A DNA stretch of 64,000 bases, from contig JACKQL020000022.1 in NCBI GenBank assembly GCA_018296165.2, forward strand, positions 789,387 through 853,386, in the 5' to 3' direction. This DNA comes from Termitomyces sp. T153 (lineage: Eukaryota > Basidiomycota > Agaricomycetes > Agaricales > Lyophyllaceae). The notes below the pieces were generated by a model that ran no database searches, was not told the origin of the DNA, and saw nothing but the letters and a program-made list of their open reading frames with translations. Of the stretch, positions 11,974 to 22,819 are shown piece by piece. The position numbers were made by a program, and so were the translations under genes. Positions within the stretch are counted from its first letter, which is position 1, and every line of letters begins with the position of its first letter.

Positions 11974-12199
11974 TGTAACAGTAGTCCGCCTAATACAGCA
12001 GAGTATGGTCACATGGAGTTGAGTCCTGCGTTAGAACTGTTTCAAGCCCTGTATTTGCAAGAAGCTACTTAACACAATTATTCTGAAACCTTTTATACTA
12101 CAGGGGAATTCAGAATAAGATAAGTAAATTTTACTGAATTGGATGACTGAGATTAGATAGGATAAATCGCAAAGGTGACACAGTCATGGGGCCACTACA
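11974..12199 (-). repeat. 5' LTR of the gypsy element (CpG-decayed)
   Basis: 226-bp partner of 3228-3453. About ten CpG sites present in the left LTR are TpG or CpA here, and one further G to A change is seen in a G run. Transcription would start in this copy and run towards lower coordinates. Confidence 0.93.
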
Positions 12200-12204
12200 G
12201 TAAC

Positions 12205-12273
12205 AGTGGCAGTTATCTAATTGTAGTCCGAATTAACCCCGGGCAAACCCTCCTCCTACTTGCCTGGTTCATC
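12205..12273. repeat. 275-bp split direct repeat, copy 1, right part
   Basis: Continuation of the repeat interrupted at 3227. It ends in CCTGGTTCATC, as the partner copy does at 16512. Several CpG sites survive here (for example in CCGAATTAACCCCGGGC), intermediate between the intact left part and the decayed partner. Confidence 0.75.
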
Positions 12274-12439
12274 AATTTGAGACTGTGATGAGAGCCGTGA
12301 AATGTGAGAGACCAAGAAAGAGATCATTAATTTGAAGGCTTAATAGTTATTGGCCAAGTGTTGCAGGAAGAAATGATATTTCTTGAGTCCAAAAGTTCTC
12401 GGGTTGGCCCGCCTGCCAATGGAGGGAAGGGGGCCAAAC

Positions 12440-13548
12440 TCAAGCCATTGGTGATGTGAAGCCCTGAAGAGCCGGAGGTTCGAAAGGGGCAATTTGTGAG
12501 AAGGCCATATGTAGGAGGGAGGAGAGGTGGAGCACGTGATTGGGTTCATTTTCAATGTAAAGTTTGTAGGCATCGCTGCACCACCTGCTGAGCAGCTGGA
12601 TCTTGCTGAGCAGCTGGATCTTGCTGAGCAGCTGGATCTTGTAGTCAGTGTACCCTGCTGCTGCGGCTGTCGATGCAGCACCTTGTCAAAAGCTGTGGCT
12701 GGCATAAAGGCCTGAGTTTGCTCCTGCAAGGGCAAGAGCTTCCCTGATAGCATTGATGAAGTATGAATATGAAAGCACATTGCTGTTTGGCTGTTCAAAG
12801 AGAGGTGCATTTCTGTTGCATGGGAGCTCAGTGAATAGGGTTTTCAGGGCTGTGACAGGGCAGGTGGGTTAATGGTGACACCTTTACAGAATGGGTCAGT
12901 CTTGGAAGCAGGGAGAGTGAGGCAGACATGGGTGGCATTGTCAAAGTTGGGGAGGAATTGCATGGAGTTCTGTGACAGGTTGAGGGATGCTGAGTGCCTC
13001 CCACCCTTGCCAACCATGAATTTGCCACTTCTGAGGAGTGTGGAGTATGTGAGGCAGCATGCCAATTGAATGGTTGTGTGGCCTGTGATGGTGTTTGGTT
13101 GGAGCTGAGCAAGAAGAGCTGTGAGGATGGGAAGGGTGATAGGCTGGACTGGCTTCCTATCCCGTTTGCTGTAGTATTGCTTGATGCTGCAAATGATGTG
13201 CTGGACAAGGAGGGACTCAGTGGCATGGAAGGGGAGGCTGACTTCAATGTGAAGGGATTGTACTGTGGAGAGGTAGGCCTTGATGGTCTTGGGCTGCACA
13301 TGCCTGGCAAGGTGGGCAACCCAGGAGAGTATGGCTGGGTCAGATGCTGGTAGGACAGATCTGTCGGTGTTGCAGAGGCCATTGAGCTGAGCAAAGGTGA
13401 TAAACTGGCACTGTCTGGTGGAGTAGGTCCTCCAAGTTGAGGTGGCAAGGCCATGCCATAAATAGAATGTGATGGTTTTGGGATGGTGCCAGTTTTGCTT
13501 GTACCACCAATGTGGAGGTGCTTTAAGCTGGGCTTCTGATTGAGCCAC
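12440..13548 (-). pseudogene. tyrosine recombinase of the YR retrotransposon
   Basis: The N-terminal core-binding domain (LATSTWRTYSTRQCQFI, then LSWVAHLARHVQPKTI) is open from 13548. The first catalytic Arg region reads STLLRSGKF. Near 12870 the frame shifts, and the rest continues to a stop at 12440-12442. In that part the conserved HxxR box reads SHSF*QGAA: the second catalytic Arg codon is TGA at 12686-12688, the expected product of CpG decay in CGA. After that come GYTDYKIQLLS, a tripled KIQLLS unit, and SDAYKLYIENEPNH with the catalytic Tyr intact. Such enzymes integrate circular cDNA by site-specific recombination. Confidence 0.88.
12588..12641. repeat. 18-bp unit in three tandem copies inside the recombinase
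   Basis: CTGAGCAGCTGGATCTTG is repeated three times without a mismatch (12588, 12606, 12624). The repeat preserves the minus-strand frame and triples a six-residue segment just before the RW...SDAYKLY motif that carries the catalytic Tyr. Related enzymes have a single copy here. Confidence 0.9.
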
Positions 13549-15221
13549 AGAGTGATTTTGAACATGGAAGAAAAGGAGAAGTGGGAAGCAGCATCAGCAA
13601 TCAAATTAGCAGTAGAGGAAAGCCACTTAGAAGAGAATGAAAAGTCTAGGCAGCAAGCAAAGGTGACCAGCTTCTGCACAAACTTCATGGTGGGTGGGGA
13701 TCTGATTGACAGGTTGCAGATTGCATTGAAAATGGCCTCGTTGTCGACATGGAAAATGACATGGCAGCTGCACAGAGACTCGCCCCAGCAGAGGACCATA
13801 TAAACAATGGCCAGCATCTCTTTGACTTGGATGTGCTCTTTGTGGAGATGCCAAGGGCAGTGCACTGCAAACCACTCCATGCTATAGTGACTTCCCAAGC
13901 CCTTGGAGCTGCTGGCATCTGTGAAGATGTTGATGTGGCACCTGGAGGGGCTGATCATGCAGACTCCATTCCAGGCTGGTGCAATGGAGTGCTACCAAGA
14001 GATGTTTTGGCAGGCTCATGGTGGGATGTGGCATCAATTGAGAGGGGAGGTGGAGGGCAATGTAGTGACAAAGTCATGGAGGTAGCAGATGAAGGTGCAT
14101 GACACTGGGATGACCTGAGAAGCAAACTGTAGGAACCCAGTGAGCTCATTTAGCTTGCACAAGGTGCATGACCAGTGGGATACCCAGTCAGACATAAGTT
14201 GCCAGAGGTGATCAAGCTTTGTGGGAGGCAAGCAAACCTCCATTGAAATGGAGTCAAGCTTCAGCCCCAAAAATCTGAGGCAGGTTGTGGGCCCTATGAC
14301 CTTAGATGGCTGGAATATGAGACCAAGTTGAGAACCAAGCTGCATGGCCCATTTCAGGAATGTGTTGACAAGGTCACATGACAAAGATGGTGGGAAGATG
14401 CTGAGAAAGTCATCAAGGAAATGCTGAATATAAGCAGGGATATTGTGCTGGAGTATCCAGTGCAGTGCCTCTGCAAAGAGGTTGAAGATGTATAGGGCCA
14501 ATCTGCCACCAAACACAGAGATGATGTCATAATAAAACTGCCTGAGCCATTCAAAGCCAAGGAGCGGCCAGTCCTCCTGGCACACTGGGATGTGATGGAA
14601 TGCTGATTCTAAGTTGAGTTTTGGCATTTGGGAGCCAGGCTCTAAGGCTGCAAGGTTGTGGATGGCTTGATCAATTATTTTGTATGTGATCAAAGCCTCA
14701 GAGTTGGCAATCCCATTGTTCATAGAGGAGCTGTTGGGCCAAGAGAGGTGGTGTATCCATTGGACCTTGGTGGAGCATTTACAGGTCACTGCCCCAATGG
14801 GCAAAGTATGGAATCCAAGAAGTGGGGGCAAGGTGAAGGGGCCGTGAGTCTGCCCATTGGTGACTTGCAAGGTGATGTCTGCTGAGAGTGTTGACATGAC
14901 AGATGGGTCTGAGAAGGCAGTTTTAAGATTGATGCAGCACTGCAGCATGGATCTGTCCTCAGTAAAGTCTAAGTTGGCTCCAAAATGTATTATTTGTAGT
15001 AGTGACAATACAAATCTATGGTCAGGGTAATCTTGTAAATAGTGCTGCCAAGCTTCCTCATTAAGCATGGAATGAGCTTGTGGTAGGTGACTGGTGTCAG
15101 GGAGAGGTGCATTTGCACAAGGGTCCATGTTGGGGCAAGAAGGGGGTGTGGGTAGCATGGTATCAAGGGGGTCCAAAGTGAAGAAACCAATAGAGGAATG
15201 GGAAAAGTGAGCATTGCCCAA
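13540..15221 (-). pseudogene. reverse transcriptase and RNase H of the YR retrotransposon
   Basis: A 395-residue open frame (15221-14034) contains a DIRS-type reverse transcriptase: a palm region with MPKLNLESAFHHIPV and the active-site motif HFLDDFLSIFPP with both Asp residues intact. Downstream, RNase H appears in the 13958 frame: NIFTDASSSKGLG (first Asp), VKEMLAIVYMV (Glu) and FHVDNEAIFNAI (Asp). The 13958 frame overlaps the start of the recombinase frame at 13548, so RT, RNase H and recombinase probably formed one product. Stops and shifts separate the three parts. Confidence 0.87.
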
Positions 15222-15279
15222 GGATTGGCTTTGGCAAGACTGCTGGGCAGTGGCAAGACTCTCTGAGCCTGGGGCTCAA

Positions 15280-16055
15280 TCCTTGTGTTGGTGCTTGCCA
15301 TGATCCAGCTTTCCACACATTGCACAGATATGAGGACAGCCCCATGGGTATAGACTAGTGGGGCACTTTCCTTTGTTGAATTTCCTGCAGACTTCTCCTG
15401 GATTGGCCTGGGCCTTGCTTGAGGATGGGCCCTTTCCTTTTGCTGGTGTCAACTTTCAGTGCCTGTAGACATGCTTGGACAGCAAGTCATTGTCTCACTT
15501 TCCCCACTGGAAGTAGTCACCTGCAGCCATGTCTGCACATCTGCAGTTGAAGAATATTGAGTGGTAGTCAAAGACTGCTGACCACTTGTATTCTGCAATG
15601 AGCTTCAGGAGATGGGCAGTGTACCTGAAGAAGGCACCATTGGCTAGGGGGTCATTGGTGTGGAATGCAAGGATGTCAAAGTATGTTTGGAGGGGGATGA
15701 GGATTGAAAACAGAGTCTTGTATTCCTTTGCTGCCCAGTGGCTGACTTTGAACTGATTGGTGGAGCTGTTAAACATGTAAGCAATCTCTTTGTCATGGTT
15801 CAAGGAGTCAAGCTTGTGCAGATCCACTGCCCTGAAGTCATGCATGATGATGGCCATGATTGCAGCTGCATCAACATCAGGAAATTGGGTGCAAAGGGAG
15901 AGGGAAACTGGAGATGGGGACACACCATGGATTCCTGTGCCTGCAATTGGGGGTACAAAGGCACTTGCCAGTTGGGGCAAGGCAGCAGCCATGACTGTGG
16001 GCTGAGGAGGTGCTGGCATGGATAGGGAATCAAACCTTGTGAGAAGGTTTCTCAT
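15280..16055 (-). pseudogene. gag-like gene of the YR retrotransposon
   Basis: Residues 1-186 (16055-15495) are open and include SHWAAKEYKTLFSILIPLQTY and end at AAGDYFQWGK. After a stop near 15495 the same frame continues into a Cys/His cluster (about 15290-15400) reading CRKFNKGKC, GCPHICAMCGK, then DHGKHQH. That pattern is the CCCH plus CCHC-like pair usual for gag-like proteins of basidiomycete YR retroelements. It would bind element RNA. It lies just inside the 275-bp repeat and is the first gene of the element. Confidence 0.72.
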
Positions 16056-16237
16056 CAGGGTGCTGAGTTCTGTGTGAGATTCTCAGAGAGAGTTGAATTC
16101 CTCCACTGAGATGCTGTCAGCAAGCCCAGACATGCTGGGGGGGTTAGGAGAAGCTCTATTAAAGCATCTGTTGGAATCTCTGGAAGGTGGCTGAGAGGTA
16201 TTTCTCATGCACTGATTGAGTGTGGTGTGTGGGTGCA

Positions 16238-16512
16238 GATTTCAGATGTGTGATGTAGCGCAATTGATTTGGCAAGCACTGCAAGTGCAGTGTGAGATGA
16301 TGTGGGAGTTAGTAAATAGGAAACATACCTGCAAGCACAGTGTGAGATGACAAGGTTGTTGCTTGCTATGCTTGCAGTAATATATTGATCTTTAGACAAT
16401 GGGACAAAGAGATAATGTGATAGTGTGAAGAGAGGAAAGTAAGAGTGGTGGTTATCTAATCATAGTCTGAATTAACCCCAGGCCAACCCTCCTCCTACTT
16501 GCCTGGTTCATC
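16238..16512. repeat. 275-bp split direct repeat, copy 2
   Basis: Partner of 3032-3227 plus 12205-12273. In the sense of the YR element it precedes the gag-like gene and so occupies the A1 position of a split-direct-repeat layout, the other copy being A2. CpG sites are largely lost. Confidence 0.8.
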
Positions 16513-16916
16513 TTGTTGTCTAGCCATTTCAGGGTTGTCATCCTTTCTCAAGATGCCATTACTCTTGCTATTTGTATCAAAGCCACAAAAACTGTCCTAT
16601 GCAGTGCCAAGTCCCATCATGTGTGCTGATCTTCTGTTTGTCTCCACTATTGTCATACTCTAGCCTGGCCATCCCTCAGCCAGAGAAGAGCACAAGAGCT
16701 CAGATAATTATGTTGTACCCTCTCAAAACTGCTTTGACCTATGTACAAGTAACATGAGCCTCAATTAAATATTGAAGTATTCTTTTGAACACTTTTTTAT
16801 GCCATCAGCCTTCAGAAGGTGGGAAACAGGCTGGTATTTCTGTTTGAGCACCTTTGGAAAGTCTCTATGTCAATAAAAGCATTGTTGTGCCATCTGCCTG
16901 TCCAATCCATGTAATG
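16510..16916. repeat. 407-bp flanking direct repeat, copy 2 (CpG-decayed)
   Basis: Same-length partner of 2521-2927. It directly follows the second copy of the 275-bp inner repeat (16238-16512, overlapping by three bases), whereas in copy 1 about 100 bp separate the two. The differences from copy 1 are dominated by C to T and G to A at CpG sites, which makes this pair the clearest natural record of the mutational process in the window. Confidence 0.85.
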
Positions 16917-17917
16917 AGTTATAGTGGACATTGCTTGGTTCTTCAGTCAGGATGATCTACATGTGTATCATTATTATATCCTTTGACAATGCCTACTTGT
17001 CAAGTAAGTATACTTTCAAGCAGGGTGTTGACATCATGAGAACTGTAATATCGCCTCAACATCACAACATCACTAACTTACATAACAAGCCCAGAAGCCA
17101 TATGTAGTGCACACTGGCAATATCTCTAGAATAAAGATATTTATTTACCCCCTGAGAAAACATTACTAAGGTCTTCTGACAGAGGGTGCAGGGGTGGAGT
17201 GTTGCCATCAGCACCATCACATCACCTTGCGCCCATCATCCATAATGTTGCACTGCCCCTTCCACCTATTACCTTTGTTAGCCATCAATTACCCTGCTCA
17301 TTATCCTCTTCTGCCCTCCCATCTTTCTGTCATATGATCACTGACTTGTGTTTTTCTTTTTTAAGTCTCCTTGGTATCAGGAGACTTCCATTTTTGACCT
17401 CCGTAACCTATTCCAGTGCTTCCACAGCTTGTTTGGCATCTCTGGGGCTCATTCTAGAGCTGTGGTTCTCCATATTACCTCAGCAATCATTGTCCTAGGG
17501 TTAGGAGTAGCTCTGGCCTTCTGTACAGTAGTTCCCATGCCTCCACCATCTGCTGATGTGCTGTGCCAAGCAGCAGGGTTCCTTAGACTTGTTCTTTTTG
17601 GATTCCCCTCTGCTAGGTAATTAGTTACTGATTGTATTGTTGTCTACTCTGCTAATATACTTTGGATTCCCCTCTGCTAGTTGCATGACTCTGATCTGCC
17701 ACCCCAGAGGTTGCCCTTATAGTAGAACAAGTCTCCTAAAACTAGTCTGAAAGCCCCTCCTAGCTGCATGAAACCTCTGAGCCACTATCTGTTGCTTCCT
17801 CACCAGGATTAAGCACCATGGAGTTCTATGTCTCAGCTTGCCAATCCAGACACATCCTTAGAGGCCCCAGCCCTGCAGGACAAAGCCTGGACTTGCCTGC
17901 CACACCTAGAAACCTAG
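16917..17917. other. inter-element stretch, probably 5' remains of the next gypsy element
   Basis: No recognisable protein. Short open frames (for example 17348-17620, with one hydrophobic segment) show no family features. It leads into the protease of the plus-strand gypsy element at 17918, so it should hold that element's gag and 5' LTR, but I could not identify either. The segment TTTGGATTCCCCTCTGCTAG occurs twice (about 17598 and 17661). Confidence 0.4.
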
Positions 17918-18517
17918 GTGCAATTAATGCAATCATCTCTCACCCATCACACTACTGAACTCTCTACCCTCCATCAAACCACAGATCTAATCTCCCAATT
18001 GCTCCAGGTGCTGCTTGAACACCTAACTCCTACCTCTGCACCTCCCCTGGCAGCATCTGTCATGATGCTGATCAACAACAAAGAGGAAGTGGAATACATC
18101 CACAACAGTGGCTCCCAGATAATCTCAATGTCTGCAGAAATTGCTAGCAATGTAGGGCTATCTTATGACCCCAACATTGTTTTGAATATGCAGAGCACTA
18201 ATGGTACCATGGATCAATCACTAGGACTTGCTTGGAATATACCATGCACTATTGGCAACATAACAGTTTATCTCCAGATTCATGTTTTACATTCCCCCAC
18301 CTATGACATTCTCCTCAGATGCCCTTTTGATGTTGTAACCCAAAGTATGGTCAACATGCTTAGTGATGTTGAGACTACAATAACAATCACAGATCCCAAC
18401 ACTGGCCAATGGTGCACTATCCCTACCTTTCCACATGGCAAATCCAAAAGAAACAACCAACAAAATGTTCACTTCAAAACTGAAGCACCCTGTTGCTTTC
18501 ATTGCCAAAGGCATTGA
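17918..18517 (+). pseudogene. gypsy aspartic protease (second gypsy element)
   Basis: 199-residue open frame. It starts with a short helical segment and then a retropepsin-like domain: EYIHNSGSQIISMSAE, in which the catalytic DSG triad reads NSG, then LGLAWNIPC and YDILLRCPFDVV. The Asp to Asn change is what CpG decay of a GAC codon after C would give. It is the most upstream recognisable gene of a plus-strand Ty3/gypsy element. The spacer 18435-19031 continues the polyprotein in a shifted frame. Confidence 0.8.
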
Positions 18518-19088
18518 CAAAGAAGATAGCAACATAGCAATCATTATCAGCTATGACCATTCAACTGGTCTAGCAATTTGTATAGCTTCTTGTGATTTGG
18601 ACAAAGACATTTTACTCACTAATTCTGACACATCGACCAACCCCACTCTAGCATACCTTTATGCTACTGCTAGTGACCTTACTGATTTGTCCCTTCCACC
18701 CTGTTCCTATCTTATTTCTACTGATACATCTAATCCCTTGATTCTTGGACAGACTTTACTCCTTGATACAAATAATACAAACACTGCCCCCACCTACATT
18801 AACATTCCATTCCCTGCTCAATTTGTTACTAACAAACCTCATAAGCAAAAAGGAGTCCAGGTGAAGAAGAAGTACAAACCTGTTGCCATGAAGACCAAAC
18901 CAGTTGCCCACCATGTTAGCAAGGACTTCCAAATCAAGTGCCAGATTATTGGCAATCCACTAGTGACAATCCCTCCACTCAATCCAAACCTGCCACCTTT
19001 CATCCTGACAAAGCAATTCACTAGCAAATGACAAGCAAAACTTTTTAAAGACCACAACACAGGATTCCTCACTAGCGATGAAATCAAC

Positions 19089-19742
19089 ATGTTGGTTGAC
19101 ATGGTTGCTAAGCAGGAGAAAGCTTTCGCCTGGGAAGACTCCAAACAAGGAAGCTTATGCCCCAACTTCTTTCCACCAGTATGCATACTGACAATACCTC
19201 ACATACCTTGGGTTCAGCACAATCACCCCATACCACCAGGGCTAGAAAAAGAAGTATGCGAAATCATTTGTGACAAGATTAACACTGGCATCTACAAACC
19301 TTCAAACTCTGCTTACTGCTCATGATGGTTTTGTATTCTCAAGAAGAATAGTAAGCTCCAGATTGTGCACAGCCTTGAGCCACTAAACCATGTCACTATT
19401 CAGCATTCTGGAGTACCACCTTTTCCAGACCACATTGCTGAATCCTTTGCTGGACATATCTGTGGTGCCACTCTTGATCTCTATGTTGGCTATGATGAGC
19501 AACTTATTGACCCTGCCTCATGCAACATAATGACATTTCAGACTCTGTTTGGTGCCCTTTGCTTAGTAACCTTGCCAATGGGATGGACCAACTCTGTGCC
19601 TCTATTTCACAATGACATTACCTTCATTTTGCAGCCAGAGATCCCCCATAATGTGCTCAGCTTTATCAATGATATTGGCAGGACTGGAGGATTGTTGATG
19701 GTAAACCCACTAAGCATCCTGCTAACCCACACATTTGCCTAG
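19089..19742 (+). pseudogene. gypsy reverse transcriptase (second gypsy element)
   Basis: Two frames (19089-19325 and 19365-19742) carry the N-terminal segment HPIPPGLEKEVCEIIC, KPSNSAYCS and LKKNSKLQIVHSLEPLN. The palm follows with TLDLYVGYDEQLID and FQTLFGALCLVTLPMGWTN. The active site reads SFINDIGRTG where a DD pair is expected, so the first Asp is Asn. Stops, including one after KPSNSAYCS (TGA where Trp or Arg is expected), inactivate it. Confidence 0.85.
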
Positions 19743-19786
19743 CACTATGGGAGTTCTTTGAACTTCTTAACAGGATCCTCCAGCAA

Positions 19787-20740
19787 ATGAAATACTGCAG
19801 TGGCACCTTCTCTGGCCACAAACTCATTCTATGCGCACCTACTTTCAAGATCCTCAGCCATGTTTGCACTCCTAACAGTTGTATCCCTGACAAAAGTTGC
19901 TTAGCCCTAATTGAGCAGTGGGGCCTTTGCAAGTCACTATCAGAAGTTCAAGTGTTTCTGGGTACAGTAGGGGTACTTAGAATTTTCATCAAGAACTTTG
20001 CACACCAAGCCAACAACTTAACAAAACTTACTTGTGTTGGCATCCCTTTCGAGTTTGGCCCCAACCAGATAAATGCCCAATGTGACCTTGTGAAAGCCTT
20101 ACAAGATGCTAAGCCCCTAGTCCCTATCAACTATGAATTGCCTGACCCTGTCATCTTAGCAGTTGACACTTCATATATAGCAGTTGGTTATTACCTTTGC
20201 CAGTGCACTAGTGAGAATCGCAAAGAACGTTGCTACAATTGCTTTGGATCAATTACACTAAATGATAGAGAAGCCAGATTCAGTCAGCCCAAGTTGGAAC
20301 TTTATGGTCTTTATCAAGCACTACAAGCTTTGCAGATGTACTGTATTGGCATTAGGAACCTCATCATCGAAGTTGATGCTCACTACATTAAGGGTATGCT
20401 TCAGAACCCTGACACCCAGCCCTCTGCTAGCATAAACCACTAGATTATGGCAATTTTAATGTTTCACTTTGAGCTGGTCCATGTTAAGGGAACTTTCCAT
20501 GGCCCCAATGGTCTTTTGCGATACCCACCAGAGCCTGGTGACCCACCAGTTGACAATAGTGACAACTCCATTTATGAGGATTGGATAGATTGCTTGCATG
20601 GGTTCATTTACCAAGTTCAGCTATTGCTACTGCTCCTTTGCCAAGTCTCCATGGCTTTCCATCACCTACCTCCTCTGGTTGAGTACCCTTACTCCCAACC
20701 TTTAGCGACTTTCACCAGCGATACAGACACTGCACCATGA
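19787..20740 (+). pseudogene. gypsy RT connection and RNase H (second gypsy element)
   Basis: The frame 19787-20443 contains the connection domain (EVQVFLGTVGVLRIFIKNFA) and RNase H: VILAVDTSYIAVGYYL with the first Asp, KLELYGLYQALQA with the Glu, and IIEVDAHYIKGML with the next Asp. After one stop the 20447 frame continues with FELVHVKGTFHGPNGLLRYP, the usual end of the RNase H region. The catalytic residues visible are retained. Degraded linker sequence follows to the integrase. Confidence 0.85.
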
Positions 20741-20959
20741 TTAGTAATCAGTGATGATATTCAACCTCTCCAAGATGATGGCACTGCCACCTATAGCAAT
20801 GTACCCTGCAGTGCCAAAGCTATCACCAGTGACACCCATGTACTCCTAGTTGAGAAGTGGCTTAAAGACCTCGCCAGACCTAAAGGCCTTAGTGACAATG
20901 AGTATGCCACTTTTGTCCACTATGCTTCCATGTTCTTCATCACAGGAAGCAAACTTTAG

Positions 20960-22216
20960 CAAAGGAATTGGGATGGTGCTCACAAGTTATTCATTCCTAC
21001 CACTAGTTGCCTACAAGTCTTGAAGGCCATGCATGATGAGTTGGGACATAGAGGCCTTTTTGCTACCTGCTCAGCACTCCTAGAACAATTTTGGTGGCCT
21101 CAAGTTAGCACTGATATCATATGGTACATCTGGACTTGCCACCTCTGTCAGGTACACCAGACGGCTAAAGTTCTCATCCTGCCAACTGTCACTATGCCCA
21201 CACCCTTGTTCTGCAAGATATATGTTGACACCATGTTCATGCCACCCTCCAATAAGTTTAAATATATCATCCAAGGACATTGTTTGCTAACTCATTACTC
21301 CAAGTTTCATATGCTTGCCAGAGAGAACACTGAAGCTATCACTAAATGGCTATATGAGAACATTATCAGTTGCTGAGGAGTGCTTAGCAAAATCATTACT
21401 GACAATGGACCTCCAATTCTGAAGGCAGTCACTTACTTGGTGAAGAAGTACAACTTGCACCATATTTGGATTTCTGGCTACAATAAGCATGCCAACAGAA
21501 TAGTTGAGAAACCCCAATTTGATGTCTGCCAAGCCCTCTTCAAAGCAGTTGATGGTGATCAGTCCAGGTAGAGTACTGCTACTTACTCTGTCTTTGGGTC
21601 AGAATGTGTTACAGTTTGCAAGTGTATGGGTTGCTCCCCTTACTATGTGACAACTAGTACCCACCCTCTCCTGCCGGCCAACATAGTGGAAGTGACATAT
21701 TTGCAGCCACCACCAAACTCACTGTTGTCAACAACTGACCTCATAGCCCACAGAGCGATAGATCTTCAATGTTGCCCAGAGGACCTTGACCGCCTTCACA
21801 GTAACATCCTTAGTGCTTGTCACCTAGCTGCCATTTGCTCCAAAGCAGAACATGCTGCTATGATCTGCAATTACAATTTCAAAACTGGTGATCTTGTACT
21901 GATGAGGAACACTAGAATTGAGGTGATGCATAACAAGAAAATGAAGCCTCATTACCTAGGCCCACTGGTGGTAATCTCTCATAACCATGGAGGCACCTAC
22001 ATTCTTTGTGAACTAGACAGTTCAGTACTGCATCACCCCATAGCAGCCTTTCATTTGGTCCCTTATTTTGCTAGAGAACACATAACAGTGCCTAGCAATG
22101 CCTTTGACATTGATACCTTGCACCTTAGAGAACTAGAGCAAACTGACCTTGTAGATGACAATGATACTGGCAACATTGCCAGTGAAGAAGAAAATTACAA
22201 ATATACATTTTGCTAA
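20960..22216 (+). pseudogene. gypsy integrase (second gypsy element)
   Basis: Zinc finger: HDELGHRGLFAT then CHLCQVHQTAK. Core: CKIYVDTMFMPP (first Asp), KIITDNGPPI (second Asp) and, after it, NKHANRIVEK where the Glu position is hard to place and may be lost. Frames are 21020-21376, 21380-21571 and 21626-22216. The last contains GDLVLMRNTRIE and KPHYLGPLVVISH, the C-terminal DNA-binding module. It ends at 22216 with no chromodomain visible. Confidence 0.85.
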
Positions 22217-22819
22217 GCCCTGGCAACTTTTCTTGATTCTGCCTAAATTTCTCACTACTCTCATTCCTACTATCCAGAAAAATTATCAAAAACATTAAGT
22301 CCCTTCATTCTTGCTACTCTTACCTTGTTATTATTTTAGTTAAGAAGACTTTCACAGACACTCTACTTTACTATTCTCTTGTTTTCAATGCTGCGCTTGA
22401 TTATTCTGTCACCAATGCTCAGCATGCCTCTAGAGGTAATTTGCTATGATGATTTACTAAGTGTTTGCCTTCAAGCATTGCTAGCATCAAGTGATGGTCG
22501 CTAGTGCATACCACCTTATTGCTTTTGCTTTTCTTTGTTTTTCTCTCAAAGTTGCCAATCTGTTGTAAATATGAGACATTTTGGGGCCCCTCAAGGAGGC
22601 TAGTCTGTGTCCACTATGGAAAAACTAAAAAAAAAAACAATATCTACAGGAGGTGACCATCACTAAGCATTGAGGTCAGCATTGTTATCAGGCACCTCCC
22701 CTGGATCCTTCTCCTCCCAATCTCCCTCTCCAACATTGTTTTCCTCCTGCTAGGCCAGGAAGGCCTAACAGTCACACCAATATCCCACCATTGTCACCAA
22801 TGTTTGCTTGGCAACAGCA
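22217..22819. other. 3' end of the second gypsy element, no gene
   Basis: A/T-rich sequence with no open frame of note. An adenine run (about 22627-22640) and a purine-rich stretch, AGGAGGTGACC, near 22650 could be the polypurine tract and the start of a 3' LTR, but I found no matching 5' LTR to prove it. Confidence 0.35.

Larger units (their letters stand above)
3228..12199 (-). mobile_element. complete Ty3/gypsy retrotransposon with LTRs and GTAAC target duplication
   Basis: The element runs on the minus strand from the LTR at 11974-12199 to the LTR at 3228-3453. Both LTRs are 226 bp and begin TG and end CA. The five bases GTAAC lie immediately outside each LTR (3223-3227 and 12200-12204). 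Between them the gene order is gag, zinc knuckle, protease, reverse transcriptase, RNase H, integrase, then an extra open frame near the 3' LTR. Only a modest number of in-frame stops break a nearly continuous polyprotein, so it is younger than its neighbours. It landed inside the downstream 275-bp repeat of the YR element. Confidence 0.95.
2928..16509 (-). mobile_element. YR (DIRS/Ngaro-like) retrotransposon, split by a gypsy insertion
   Basis: On the minus strand, genes run gag-like (16055 to about 15280), reverse transcriptase (15221 to 14034), RNase H (13958 to about 13540) and tyrosine recombinase (13548 to 12440). That gene set is diagnostic of tyrosine-recombinase retrotransposons, which integrate without a DDE integrase. 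Repeats are arranged as split direct repeats rather than LTRs: a 275-bp repeat lies upstream of gag (16238-16512) and again downstream of the recombinase (3032-3227 plus 12205-12273), and a 27-bp motif occurs at the recombinase stop (about 12419-12445) and near the low-coordinate end (about 2925-2950). A gypsy element at 3228-12199 interrupts the downstream 275-bp copy. All genes are broken. Confidence 0.8.

Noticed and set aside
12994..14102. Several plus-strand ORFs of 80-119 residues
   Set aside because: They are shadows of the RT, RNase H and recombinase genes of the YR element on the minus strand.
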